Shown here: one piece after another, positions 26,876 through 35,306 of the stretch
How positions within the stretch are numbered: the stretch's first letter is position 1
Layout of the letters: each line of letters begins with the position of its first letter
Assembly: GCA_021463505.1 (NCBI GenBank)
Contig: JAJTYR010000026.1
Location: 1 to 46,532 of the forward strand
DNA length: 46,532 nt
Direction of reading: 5' to 3'
Source of the DNA: Burkholderiaceae bacterium
GTDB taxonomy: Bacteria > Pseudomonadota > Gammaproteobacteria > Burkholderiales > Burkholderiaceae_E
Notes under the pieces: model-generated
The model's input: only the letters and a program-made list of their open reading frames with translations
What the model was told of the DNA's origin: nothing
Database searches by the model: none
Made by a program: the position numbers and the translations under genes

Positions 26876-27864
26876 ATGCCCTGCGCCTGACGGTTGCCTG
26901 CTGGGACTACGACCGCGTGCGCCCCTTGATGGATGGGCGCTTGAGGGTGGACGGCGCGCGCCTGAATTTCCTGCCACTGACTCCTGAGGAGACCTTCTTT
27001 CGCGCGTTCCGCAACGCCGAGTTCGAGGTGAGCGAGCTTTCCCTCTCCTCGACGCTGATGATGATCTCGCGCGGTGAATGCGCTTACACACCGATTCCGG
27101 TCTTCCCATCACGCTCCTTCCGTCATTCCTGCATCTACGTACGCCAGGGCAGTGGTATCGAGCGGCCCGATCAGCTCAGAGGTCGCCGTGTGGCGATTCC
27201 CGAGTACCAGGTGACGGCGGCCATGGTGGCGCGAGGCCTGCTGGCTGATGAGTACGCCGTTCGGCCGAGTGATCTGAAATGGGTGCAGGCGGGGTTGGAG
27301 CAGGTCGGCCGGGAGGACAAGGTCCACTTCGAGCCGCCCGCGGGCGTCTGCATCGAAATGGTACGCGACCGGACCATTGTCGAGTTGTTCGAGCGCGGCG
27401 AGGTCGACGCGATGATCAGTCCGCGCGCACCGCGCAGCTTCGATCCTGCCGGTGGCGGCGCGATCCGGCGGCTGTTCCCGGAGCCAGGGCTGGTCGAAGC
27501 GGCCTACTACCGAAACACCGGGATCTTCCCGATCATGCATGTGCTCGGCATCCGCAACGACATCCTGGCCGCGAATCCATGGCTGCCGGGAAGTCTGGTC
27601 AAGGCCTTTACGCTGGCAAAGAACATGGCGCTGGCCGAACTGGCAGACGCCACTGCGCTCAAGGTGGCGCTGCCCTTCCTGCCCACGCACGTGACCGAGG
27701 CCCATCGACTGTTCGGACCCGACTTCTGGGCCTATGGTCTGGAGGCCAACCGCAAATCCCTGGAAGCCGCTGTCCGCTGGTCGCACGAGCAGGGGTTGTC
27801 CGTGAGGCGCCTGGGCATCGAAGAACTGTTTGCCCCGCAGTCACTTGCGAGCTACAAGGTCTAG
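26872..27864 (+). CDS. 4,5-dihydroxyphthalate decarboxylase-like protein (periplasmic-binding fold, no signal peptide)
   Basis: A 330-aa protein resembling 4,5-dihydroxyphthalate decarboxylase (Pht5) and related proteins that share the fold of ABC substrate-binding proteins. Seen are an N-terminal LTVACWDYDRVRPLMDGRL, VSELSLSSTLMMISRGE, IPVFPSRSFRHSCIYVR and GRRVAIPEYQVTAAMVARGL. It lacks a signal peptide, favouring a cytoplasmic enzyme. It could decarboxylate a hydroxylated aromatic acid in this pathway, but sequence alone cannot exclude another lyase activity. It overlaps marR by four bases and precedes the ferredoxin reductase by six. Confidence 0.75.
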   Translation: MNALRLTVACWDYDRVRPLMDGRLRVDGARLNFLPLTPEETFFRAFRNAEFEVSELSLSSTLMMISRGECAYTPIPVFPSRSFRHSCIYVRQGSGIERPDQLRGRRVAIPEYQVTAAMVARGLLADEYAVRPSDLKWVQAGLEQVGREDKVHFEPPAGVCIEMVRDRTIVELFERGEVDAMISPRAPRSFDPAGGGAIRRLFPEPGLVEAAYYRNTGIFPIMHVLGIRNDILAANPWLPGSLVKAFTLAKNMALAELADATALKVALPFLPTHVTEAHRLFGPDFWAYGLEANRKSLEAAVRWSHEQGLSVRRLGIEELFAPQSLASYKV

Positions 27865-27870
27865 CAAGCG

Positions 27871-29091
27871 ATGGCCGATCAGCGCACCGTGATCATTGGT
27901 GGCGGACAGGCGGGGGGCATGGTGGCCGCCACCTTGAGGCACCTTGGCCACCCGGGTTCGATCATCGTGGTCGGCGGCGAACGCTGGCTGCCTTACGAGC
28001 GACCGCCACTCTCGAAGGCGCTTCTTCGAGGTTCGCTCGAGATCGACCGGATCTTTCTGCGGCCTGCAGCCTTCTATGCCGAACACGGGATCAGGCTCCT
28101 GACGGGGCGGCGCGTCTACGCCATCGACCGTACGCAGTGCCTGCTGCAGCTGGATGACGGCGACGCTCTGGGATACGACCGACTGGTGATCGCCACCGGC
28201 GCGCGAGCCCGTCGCCTGAGCGTTCCGGGTGCCGAATGCCCGGAAATCCACGTGCTGCGCAGCATCGACGACGCGCTCGCGCTGCGCGAGACGCTGCTGC
28301 CATCGGCCCGGGTGCTGATCGTCGGCGGTGGTTTCATTGGAATGGAGATCGCGGCCGTTGTGCGCTCGCTTGGCCTGTCGGTCACGGTGATCGAAGCGGC
28401 GCCGACTCTGATGGCGCGCGCTTTGCCCCCGGAAGTTGCCGCGTTTCTGGCGGGTGTGCACGTCGACCGAGGCGTGGTGATTCACACCGGTGTTGCGGTA
28501 CGGGGTTTCTCGCCGCGTCCGGGTGGCGGCGTCGTCGCGCAGACGAGCATGGGGCCCGTCGAGGCCGATGTGGTGGTCGCCGGTATCGGCGCGATCCCGG
28601 ACACCGAGCTTGCAGAAGCGGCGGGCCTGGCCGTCGACGACGGCGTGCTGGTCGACGAGTTCGGGCGCACCGACGATCGACGTATATGGGCTGCCGGGGA
28701 CGTGACGCGCCACTTCAATCCGTTGCTCGGCCGCCGCGTTCGCCTGGAGTCGTGGAAAAACGCGCAGAACCAGGCCATTGCGGTGGCGAAGGCCATTGCA
28801 GGGCAACCGACGCCGTATGCCGAGCTGCCATGGCTCTGGAGTGACCAATACGACCTCAATCTGCAACTGGCCGGTGTGCCCCTGGGCAACGAGCAACTCG
28901 TCTGGCGTGGCACTCCGGATGACGGGCGCTTCACGGTATTGGGTCTGAGCGGCGGGACGCCGACTCTTGCGATCACCGTGAACCAGGGTCGCGAAATGCG
29001 ATTCGCCCAGCAGTTGATCACACGCGGCGCCGCTGTCGATCCGTTGAAGCTCGCGGATGTCCGCATCCCGCTGCAATCCATGGCCGCCTGA
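27871..29091 (+). CDS. NAD(P)H:ferredoxin reductase (BphA4/NagAa-like function, FAD/NAD fold)
   Basis: A 406-aa flavoprotein with FAD-binding GGGQAGGMVAATLRHLG at the N-terminus, the PYERPPLSKALLRG motif of the BphA4/putidaredoxin-reductase family, NAD-binding IVGGGFIGMEIAAVVRSLG and the second FAD motif RIWAAGDVTRHF. It should pass electrons from NADH to the Rieske ferredoxin at 33501 for the oxygenase encoded downstream. The gene sits between the decarboxylase-like gene and the aldehyde dehydrogenase. Confidence 0.93.
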   Translation: MADQRTVIIGGGQAGGMVAATLRHLGHPGSIIVVGGERWLPYERPPLSKALLRGSLEIDRIFLRPAAFYAEHGIRLLTGRRVYAIDRTQCLLQLDDGDALGYDRLVIATGARARRLSVPGAECPEIHVLRSIDDALALRETLLPSARVLIVGGGFIGMEIAAVVRSLGLSVTVIEAAPTLMARALPPEVAAFLAGVHVDRGVVIHTGVAVRGFSPRPGGGVVAQTSMGPVEADVVVAGIGAIPDTELAEAAGLAVDDGVLVDEFGRTDDRRIWAAGDVTRHFNPLLGRRVRLESWKNAQNQAIAVAKAIAGQPTPYAELPWLWSDQYDLNLQLAGVPLGNEQLVWRGTPDDGRFTVLGLSGGTPTLAITVNQGREMRFAQQLITRGAAVDPLKLADVRIPLQSMAA

Positions 29092-29104
29092 CCGGACTCC
29101 ATTC

Positions 29105-30565
29105 ATGAGACCGGTCGAACATCGACTGCCCGTCTGCCGCGATCTCTTCTACGGCGGGCAGTGGCACGTGCCACAGGGCGGCTATGCCCGAACCGTCGAC
29201 CCGGCCACGCAAGCCGATCTCGGCCCCGTGGCCGAAGCCAATGCAGCAGACGTGGATGCAGCCGTGCGTGCCGCTTACGAGGCATTTCCGGCCTGGCGAA
29301 GTCTGGCCCCCGCAGAACGTGGAGCGCTGCTGCGACGACTGGCGGAACGTGTGCGCGCCTGCGCCGACGAGTTTGCCTTCCTCGACGCGATCAACTGCGG
29401 CAATCCGATACGCGAGATGGGCCGTGATGCCAATGCTGCAGCCGCACAGCTGGATTACTACGGTGGTCTCGTGCGCGAGATCAAGGGTGAAACGCTTCCG
29501 GTGGGCGATCGCGCCATCAATTACTCCGTTCGTGAGCCATGGGGTGTCGTGGCCCGCATCGTCGCCTACAACCATCCCCTGATGTTTCTGGCCGGCAAGC
29601 TGGCGCCGGCGCTGGCCGCCGGCAATACCGTCATCCTGAAGCCGCCCGCGCAGGCCCCGCTGTCGGCATACCGTCTGGCCGAACTGGTTGCCGAGGTCAT
29701 GCCTGCAGGAGTCGTCGGCGTTCTCAGCGGCGACCGCGAATGCGGTCAGGCACTGGTGTCGCATCCACGGGTGCGAAGGGTCGCGTTGATCGGTTCGACT
29801 GCGACCGGCACGGCGGTTCTCCGAGGCGCAGCCGACAAGATCATGCCGGCGCAACTGGAACTCGGCGGAAAGAATCCGCTGATCATCTGCCCGGATGCCG
29901 ACCTGGAGCGCGCCCTCGATGGAGCCGTTTCCGGCATGAATTTCACCTGGGCAGGGCAGAGCTGCGGCTCGACGTCCCGTTGCTTCGTGCATCGATCGAT
30001 TTACGAGGTGGCGATCGAAGGTATTCGCCAGCGAGTGATCGAGCGCCACCGTTGTGGCCTGCCCACCGATCCCGCCACGACGATGGGTTGTCTGATCTCC
30101 AGGGCGCAATTCGACAAGACGATGGGTTTCATCGAGTCGGCCCATGCCGAGGGCGCGCGGCTCGTGTGCGGCGGCGGTCGTCCCGCCGACCCGGCGCTGT
30201 CCCGAGGCTGGTTCATCGAGGCCACGGTATTCGCCGATGTGACTCCGTCCATGCGCCTCTTTCGGGAAGAGGTCTTCGGTCCCGTGCTCGCGATGACCCC
30301 CTGGGATAGCGAAGACGAGCTCGTCGAGCAGGTGAACGCGCCTGAATACGGCTTGACGGCGTCCATCTGGACCCGCGACCTGGCGCGCGCCCACAAGCTA
30401 GCAGCTCGCGTCGAATCCGGCTACGTCTGGATCAATCACTCCAGCTCGCACCTGCTGGGTGCCGACTTCGGTGGCTACAAGCGTTCCGGACTCGGACGCG
30501 AGGAAGGGCTGTCGGAGCTGCTTGCATGGACGCAGTCGAAGAACATCTTTGTCTCGCTCGGCTGA
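29105..30565 (+). CDS. Aldehyde dehydrogenase (salicylaldehyde/carboxybenzaldehyde-type candidate)
   Basis: A 486-aa NAD(P)-dependent aldehyde dehydrogenase with the active-site triad N156 (VAYNHPLM), E252 (QLELGGKNP) and catalytic C287 (WAGQSCGST). Its neighbours suggest it oxidises an aromatic aldehyde produced by the NahE/PhdJ-like aldolase at 39943, as NahF/NagF or PhdK do. That substrate is inference. The start ATG at 29105 follows the reductase stop by 13 bp. Confidence 0.92.
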   Translation: MRPVEHRLPVCRDLFYGGQWHVPQGGYARTVDPATQADLGPVAEANAADVDAAVRAAYEAFPAWRSLAPAERGALLRRLAERVRACADEFAFLDAINCGNPIREMGRDANAAAAQLDYYGGLVREIKGETLPVGDRAINYSVREPWGVVARIVAYNHPLMFLAGKLAPALAAGNTVILKPPAQAPLSAYRLAELVAEVMPAGVVGVLSGDRECGQALVSHPRVRRVALIGSTATGTAVLRGAADKIMPAQLELGGKNPLIICPDADLERALDGAVSGMNFTWAGQSCGSTSRCFVHRSIYEVAIEGIRQRVIERHRCGLPTDPATTMGCLISRAQFDKTMGFIESAHAEGARLVCGGGRPADPALSRGWFIEATVFADVTPSMRLFREEVFGPVLAMTPWDSEDELVEQVNAPEYGLTASIWTRDLARAHKLAARVESGYVWINHSSSHLLGADFGGYKRSGLGREEGLSELLAWTQSKNIFVSLG

Positions 30566-30589
30566 GCCGGGCACTCGAGGAGTCAATCG

Positions 30590-31705
30590 GTGAACGCAAC
30601 GATCCCAAAGCCACCTTTCGAGACGACCGCGAATGCGCTGGAGGCCTTCACCAGCGAACTGAACACGCGCTACCACATGATGGGGCAATGGCAGGACGAA
30701 GGCTTGCTCAAGAGCATGATGGGTGGCGCAAAACCCGTCGGTGAGCCCACTGTCTGGCCTTGGGCGATCACCGAGTCAAAGCTGCTCGAGGCGTGCGACG
30801 TGCTCCCCGAAAGCATGGGAGCGCGACGCAGCCTGCTGATGCTCAACCCGGGCATCACGGGCAAGAACGGCACCACCAACAATCTGCTGATGGGCGTACA
30901 GCTGGTCAAGCCAGGGGAGGTCGCCTGGGCCCATCGCCATTCGATCTCCGCACTGCGCTTCGCGATCGAGGGCTCTCGGGATCTGTACAGCGTCGTCGAC
31001 GGTGAGCGGCTTGCGCTCGAGACGAACGACCTGGTCCTGACGCCGAGCTGGACTTGGCATGACCACCACAACGAGGGCGATCGCCGCGGGCTGTGGATCG
31101 ACGTCCTTGACGTGCCACTGCTGGTAAGTCTCGGCCAGGTCCGCTTCGAACCTTACGGTCACGCGGAGCAAACGCTGCAGAGGAACGGCGACTACATCAG
31201 CGCACGCGCCGGAATCGTCCGTCCGACCTGGGAGCAGCGGCCGGTGCGCAACTACCCCATCCGTTATGCATGGTCGGCGGTCAGCAAGGAGCTGGAACGT
31301 CTGCACGATGCGGCGGGATGTCCCTTCGACGACGTCAATCTGGAGTACGTGAACCCCATGACGGGCGGTCCTGCGTTGCCGACGATGCGCTGCTGTGTCC
31401 AGTTGCTGCGCCCCGGGTTCGAAGGACGCGCGCAGCGCCGCACCTCGAGCACCGCGTATTTCGTCATCGAGGGCGAGGGCACCACTGTGGTCGACGGCAA
31501 GGAGCTGCGTTGGGGGCCGCGAGATGTCATCGCCGTACCGAACGCCTGTACCCGCCAGCATTTCAATCGATCGACGCGCGATCGGGCCGTGCTGTTCTCG
31601 GTCAGCGACGCGCCGCTGCTCGAGGCGATCGGTCTTTATTGCGAAGACCCAGCCCTGCCGTTGGCCGCTCTACCCACTGTGCCCGCGCGCCCCGTACGGG
31701 CGTGA
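30590..31705 (+). CDS. Cupin ring-cleavage dioxygenase (gentisate / 1-hydroxy-2-naphthoate dioxygenase family)
   Basis: A 371-aa bicupin of the gentisate 1,2-dioxygenase family. The N-terminal cupin has VKPGEVAWAHRHSISALRF, with Fe(II) ligands H115 and H117, and LTPSWTWHDHHNEG, with the third ligand at or near H157. Homologues cleave gentisate, salicylate or 1-hydroxy-2-naphthoate. With a NagG-like hydroxylase in the operon, gentisate is the simplest substrate; with the aldolase and decarboxylase-like genes, 1-hydroxy-2-naphthoate is an alternative. The start is GTG at 30590. Confidence 0.88.
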   Translation: MNATIPKPPFETTANALEAFTSELNTRYHMMGQWQDEGLLKSMMGGAKPVGEPTVWPWAITESKLLEACDVLPESMGARRSLLMLNPGITGKNGTTNNLLMGVQLVKPGEVAWAHRHSISALRFAIEGSRDLYSVVDGERLALETNDLVLTPSWTWHDHHNEGDRRGLWIDVLDVPLLVSLGQVRFEPYGHAEQTLQRNGDYISARAGIVRPTWEQRPVRNYPIRYAWSAVSKELERLHDAAGCPFDDVNLEYVNPMTGGPALPTMRCCVQLLRPGFEGRAQRRTSSTAYFVIEGEGTTVVDGKELRWGPRDVIAVPNACTRQHFNRSTRDRAVLFSVSDAPLLEAIGLYCEDPALPLAALPTVPARPVRA

Positions 31706-31728
31706 ATCTTCCCAGGAGGCCGTCCGAT

Positions 31729-32202
31729 ATGGATTTCCAGCTACACCTGCGCGTGGCCGAACTCTACACGCGTCATTCCGAGATCATCAGTGACAATCAG
31801 CTCGAGCAATGGCCAGACCTCTACACCGATGACTGCCTCTACAAGCTCATTTCGCGCGCCAACTTCGACCGCCAGCTCCCCCTGGGAACGATCCTGTGCG
31901 AAAGCCGTGGCGCCCTGATCGATCGCGTGACCGCAATTCGCAACACCATGGTCTACGCGCCGCGAAGCATCATCCACGCCGTGAGCAATGTGCGCCTGAC
32001 CAAAGTGGCGGCCGACGGCACGCTATCGGCGCGCAGCATGTTCTGCGTCTGGCAGACCCTCCCGGACGGCCAGAGCCACATGCAACTGGTTGGGCGAAGC
32101 TTCGATCGCGTTGCCGTCAACAGCGCAGAACTGCGATTCCGGGAGCGTATCGCCGTCTTCGACTCGGAGCTCGTGCCTGGCTCCATCGTCTACCCCATCT
32201 GA
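31729..32202 (+). CDS. Aromatic-ring-hydroxylating oxygenase beta subunit (NagH-like)
   Basis: A 157-aa small subunit of a Rieske non-haem iron oxygenase, of the SnoaL-like cone fold (LYTRHSEIISDNQLEQWPDL, YAPRSIIHAVSNVRLTKV, FRERIAVFDSELVPGSIVYP). It has a structural role in the alpha-beta hexamer. The ATG follows CCCAGGAGG by nine bases. It precedes the alpha-subunit gene by 23 bp, the reverse of the usual alpha-then-beta order in many operons. Confidence 0.9.
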   Translation: MDFQLHLRVAELYTRHSEIISDNQLEQWPDLYTDDCLYKLISRANFDRQLPLGTILCESRGALIDRVTAIRNTMVYAPRSIIHAVSNVRLTKVAADGTLSARSMFCVWQTLPDGQSHMQLVGRSFDRVAVNSAELRFRERIAVFDSELVPGSIVYPI

Positions 32203-32225
32203 AAGCAAGCGCAGGAGACCGAAGC

Positions 32226-33491
32226 ATGGACACCGACTCTAAAGCAGCATTCGCGCCACGGGCGCCGCGCGCCTGGCCTACGGAAGACTGCTCCCGCATT
32301 CCGAACTGGATCTACTCTGATCCGGATCACTATCAGGCCGAACTGGACCGCATCTTCTACGGACCGTTCTGGACCTTCGTCGGACTCGAGTGCGAGGTGC
32401 CCAATCACGGAGACTGGAAGCAGGCTGTCGTGGGCGAACGCGCAGTGATCCTGACTCGCGCCAGGGACGGTCAGGTGCACGTGGTGCTCAACAGCTGCGC
32501 GCACCGGGGGGCACAGATCTGCAACAAGGCGTTCGGCCACGACAAGGAACTGATGTGCCCCTACCATCAGTGGACTTTCGACCTGAACGGCGACCTGTTG
32601 GGCGTGCCGTTCCGTCGGGGTGTCAAAGGCAAGGGCGGCTATCCGTCGGACTTCGACCCCAGGAAGCATCCGCTGCGCAAACTCAGGGTGGAATGCGTCA
32701 ACGGTGCAGTCTTCGCGAGTTTCGACGAGCGCACCCTGCCGATGAAGGACTACCTCGGCGACGAACTCTACAAGCGCCTGACGCGCGTTTTCGACGGCCG
32801 CGGACTCAGGCTCCTGGGCCACCAGCGACAGAGGATCAAGGGCAACTGGAAGCTCTATCCGGAGAACATGAAGGATTCGTACCACGCCACGTTGCTGCAC
32901 GTCTTCCTGATCAGTTTCGGCCTGTATCGAATCGATCAGAAGGGCGAATTGCTGCAGGATTCACGCACGCTCGCACACAACGTCGTGAGCTCGCGCGCTA
33001 ACAGCAGCGAGACGAAGGAGGCCAGGGAGATGAGGTCGCTCAAGGCGGATTTCCAGCTCAACGACATGCGGATCGTGACGCCGGTCCAGGAATACGATGA
33101 CGACGTCACGATCCAGAACGTGACCATGTTTCCCGGCCTAACGGTGCAGCAACAGCAGAACCTGCTGCAGTGCCGCAACGTGATCCCGCGGGGGCCCAAC
33201 GAATTCGAGTTGTCATGGACGTACTTCGGCTACGCCGACGACACCGAGGAGATGACGCAGCGCCGCCTGCGTCTGGCGAACCTCACTGGCGCCGCTGGTC
33301 TGATCTCGGTGGACGATACCGAGGTGTTCGAGTTCTCCGGCGCCGGCATGCGCCCCAATGCGGATCGTGACTGCGTGGTCGAGCTTGCCGGCCGTTCGCC
33401 CGAACCTCCCAGGGAGTTCGGTGACATGGTTTCGGAAGGCCCGATCAGGGGTTTCTACGATTTCTACAGACGCATCATGTTCAACGATTGA
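32226..33491 (+). CDS. Rieske non-haem iron oxygenase alpha subunit (salicylate 5-hydroxylase NagG-like)
   Basis: A 421-aa terminal oxygenase. The Rieske cluster ligands are C91 and H93 (SCAHRGAQIC) and C111 and H114 (CPYHQWTF). The mononuclear iron His pair is H220 and H225 in ENMKDSYHATLLHVF, with D217 as the bridging Asp. The C-terminal segments DDTEEMTQRRLRLANL and SVDDTEVFEFS closely resemble salicylate 5-hydroxylase NagG and anthranilate-type oxygenases. It probably hydroxylates a hydroxy- or amino-benzoate-like acid. Electrons come from the Rieske ferredoxin and the reductase in the same operon. Confidence 0.93.
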   Translation: MDTDSKAAFAPRAPRAWPTEDCSRIPNWIYSDPDHYQAELDRIFYGPFWTFVGLECEVPNHGDWKQAVVGERAVILTRARDGQVHVVLNSCAHRGAQICNKAFGHDKELMCPYHQWTFDLNGDLLGVPFRRGVKGKGGYPSDFDPRKHPLRKLRVECVNGAVFASFDERTLPMKDYLGDELYKRLTRVFDGRGLRLLGHQRQRIKGNWKLYPENMKDSYHATLLHVFLISFGLYRIDQKGELLQDSRTLAHNVVSSRANSSETKEAREMRSLKADFQLNDMRIVTPVQEYDDDVTIQNVTMFPGLTVQQQQNLLQCRNVIPRGPNEFELSWTYFGYADDTEEMTQRRLRLANLTGAAGLISVDDTEVFEFSGAGMRPNADRDCVVELAGRSPEPPREFGDMVSEGPIRGFYDFYRRIMFND

Positions 33492-33500
33492 GGTCACGCC

Positions 33501-33821
33501 ATGTCCGGGATTCGCTTCGAATCGGTTGCGAACGTCGACGACATCGAGCCAGGCTCGGGCCTGCGATGCATCGTAGGCGGTCGGGCCATTGCGCTGTTCA
33601 ATGTCGATGGTCGATTCCATGCGATCGACGACCGCTGTTCTCACGACGACGCGTCGCTCGCGGAAGGCTGGCTGGAGGGCTGCGAAATCGAGTGCCCGTT
33701 GCATCAGGGGCGCTTCGACGTCACCAGCGGCAAGGCAACGGCTGCGCCCTGTGTCGTGGATGTCTCAACCTACCCGATACGCATCGAGGATGGGCGCATC
33801 TCGGTCGCCGTCCCGATCTGA
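33501..33821 (+). CDS. Rieske [2Fe-2S] ferredoxin component
   Basis: A 106-aa Rieske ferredoxin with cluster ligands C46 and H48 (CSH) and C65 and H68 (CPLH). Length and spacing match BphA3/NagAb/NahAb-type ferredoxins. It shuttles electrons between the reductase (27871) and the oxygenase alpha subunit that ends nine bases upstream. Confidence 0.93.
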   Translation: MSGIRFESVANVDDIEPGSGLRCIVGGRAIALFNVDGRFHAIDDRCSHDDASLAEGWLEGCEIECPLHQGRFDVTSGKATAAPCVVDVSTYPIRIEDGRISVAVPI

Positions 33822-33883
33822 TCCGCTCTGATGGCGCCGTCTCCCGAAGGCAGGGGCGGTGCCTCGCGCGACCGAAGGAAACC

Positions 33884-34468
33884 ATGAAGCGTCGCAGCCT
33901 CAAGATCATCCACGACGAGCACGCGTCGCTGGCCGCCATGCTGCAATCGGCGCGCATGATGGTGGATCGCGGGCCGACCGGCGATCACAGGAGCTTCTTC
34001 GAGACGCTGCGGGCCATGCTGTTCTACATCGACGAGTTTCCCGAGCGTCTCCACCATCCGAAGGAAACCAGGCTTCTGTTTCCGCGCGTGGTTCAGTCGG
34101 TGCCCGGGTTGAGCGCGACGGTGGCGCAGCTGAACCGCGACCACGACTACACCGAGACGGCGGTGCGCGACCTGGAGCATTTGCTTCTGGCCTGGGAGTT
34201 GCTCGGCGATGTGCGCAAGACTGCTTTCATTGAGGGCTTTACGCGCTACATCGAACGGTATCTCGCGCACATGCAACTCGAGGAGCGCGAGATCCTTCCC
34301 GCTGCCGAGAAGCATCTTGGTGAGGCTGACTGGCAGATACTGGATGCCGCGTTCGAGCAGAACCGTGATCCGCTGACCGGCAGCCACAAGCCCGCTCCGG
34401 AGTTCGCGGAGCTCTTCTCGCGCATTCTGCGCGAGGCGCCAGCACCGATCGGGCTCGGGAGCCGCTGA
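33884..34468 (+). CDS. Hemerythrin HHE-domain protein
   Basis: A 194-aa helical protein with His/Glu positions of the hemerythrin HHE cation-binding domain (IIHDEHASLAAML, ERLHHPKETRLLF, NRDHDYTETA, YLAHMQLEEREILP), expected to hold a di-iron site. Such proteins bind O2 or NO, or sense iron and redox state. It is last in the Rieske-oxygenase operon, 62 bp after the ferredoxin, and could buffer oxygen or iron for the two iron-dependent oxygenases; this role is inference. It ends convergent to the second marR gene. Confidence 0.88.
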   Translation: MKRRSLKIIHDEHASLAAMLQSARMMVDRGPTGDHRSFFETLRAMLFYIDEFPERLHHPKETRLLFPRVVQSVPGLSATVAQLNRDHDYTETAVRDLEHLLLAWELLGDVRKTAFIEGFTRYIERYLAHMQLEEREILPAAEKHLGEADWQILDAAFEQNRDPLTGSHKPAPEFAELFSRILREAPAPIGLGSR

Positions 34469-34526
34469 CCCTGCAGCGGCGGGTGCGATGTGCGCCGGCA
34501 ACGAGGGATCCGGCACTCGCCGATGC

Positions 34527-35132
34527 TCAGGCGCCCCGGGAACGCTTCTGCGCAGGCCTGCCTGCGACTGCGTGCGCACCCGGCACGAGTTCATCGGACA
34601 GTGTCGCGTTGAAGGCCTCTGCATCGGCGGCCAGTGTTGCGCGCACCTTGCGCAACAACAGCTTGAGCAGTGTTTCTTCGGCGGCACCGAGATCGCTGAG
34701 CATCAATGAATTGACGTCCCTGGCAATGCCCATCAATTCGTGCTCGAGCCCTCGCGCACGTTCGGTCAGCCGGATGCGCATCTTGCGACGGTCGTGCTTG
34801 TCGCGCTGGCGCGTGACGAGCCCGTCGCGCTCCATCGCGCGCAGCATCTCCTGCACCGAAGGTTCCATCAAACCCAGACTCTGTGCGAGTTCGCGCTGCG
34901 TTACGTCGTCGCGCTGCCACAGGACGCGCAGCATGAACCAGGCACCTCCACGGATGCCGTGCCGTGCGATGCGCGCGTAAAGGGATCGCCTGACGAAGCG
35001 GCCGCTGTCGGCGATCAGGAATCCGAGACTGTCATCGAGGCTCTCCGGGAGATGCCGGTCCTGGGGTTCATCCACCCGTCCCGAGGCCATGGCCTCGTCG
35101 GGCTCTCGCGAAGGCTGGCGACGATTTCTCAT
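34527..35132 (-). CDS. Second MarR-family transcriptional regulator
   Basis: A 201-aa winged-helix regulator: GGAWFMLRVLWQRDDVTQRE, LAQSLGLMEPSVQEMLRAME, then wing DGLVTRQRDKHDRRKMRIRL. The first 30 or so residues and the last 25 are polar tails longer than usual for MarR. In-frame Met codons at 35132 and 35090 both could start the protein. It is divergent from the ABC importer operon. The shared gap holds two inverted copies of the WAGGNNCCTW motif, so it is the best candidate for the regulator of that motif. Confidence 0.88.
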   Translation of the reverse strand: MRNRRQPSREPDEAMASGRVDEPQDRHLPESLDDSLGFLIADSGRFVRRSLYARIARHGIRGGAWFMLRVLWQRDDVTQRELAQSLGLMEPSVQEMLRAMERDGLVTRQRDKHDRRKMRIRLTERARGLEHELMGIARDVNSLMLSDLGAAEETLLKLLLRKVRATLAADAEAFNATLSDELVPGAHAVAGRPAQKRSRGA

Positions 35133-35212
35133 ACAGAAAGGATGCTAAGTGTTTTTGCGGTCCTTGGAAGCGGGTGCCTGCGTGGAAGGATCGGGTTTTC
35201 CCTGATTCTCTA

Positions 35213-35259
35213 CCTATACAACAAATTAGGAACCTTCGTATTATACTCATGGTTCCTAA
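35213..35259. promoter_or_regulatory. Divergent promoter/operator region with paired WAGGNNCCTW sites
   Basis: TTAGGAACC (35226-35234) and GGTTCCTAA (35251-35259) form a 9-bp inverted repeat with a 16-bp spacer. Each half contains the AGGNNCC core. Between them ATTATA (35240-35245) reads TATAAT on the minus strand, a perfect -10 for marR2. TATACT/TATTAT there, or TATACA at 35215, could serve the importer. CCTATACA (35213-35220) recurs at 39915-39922. A bound dimer pair would block both directions. Confidence 0.55.
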
Positions 35260-35306
35260 GTATTTTGCTCGTTGTCCCTACGATCTCCCAAACGAGAGGC
35301 GCCGCC

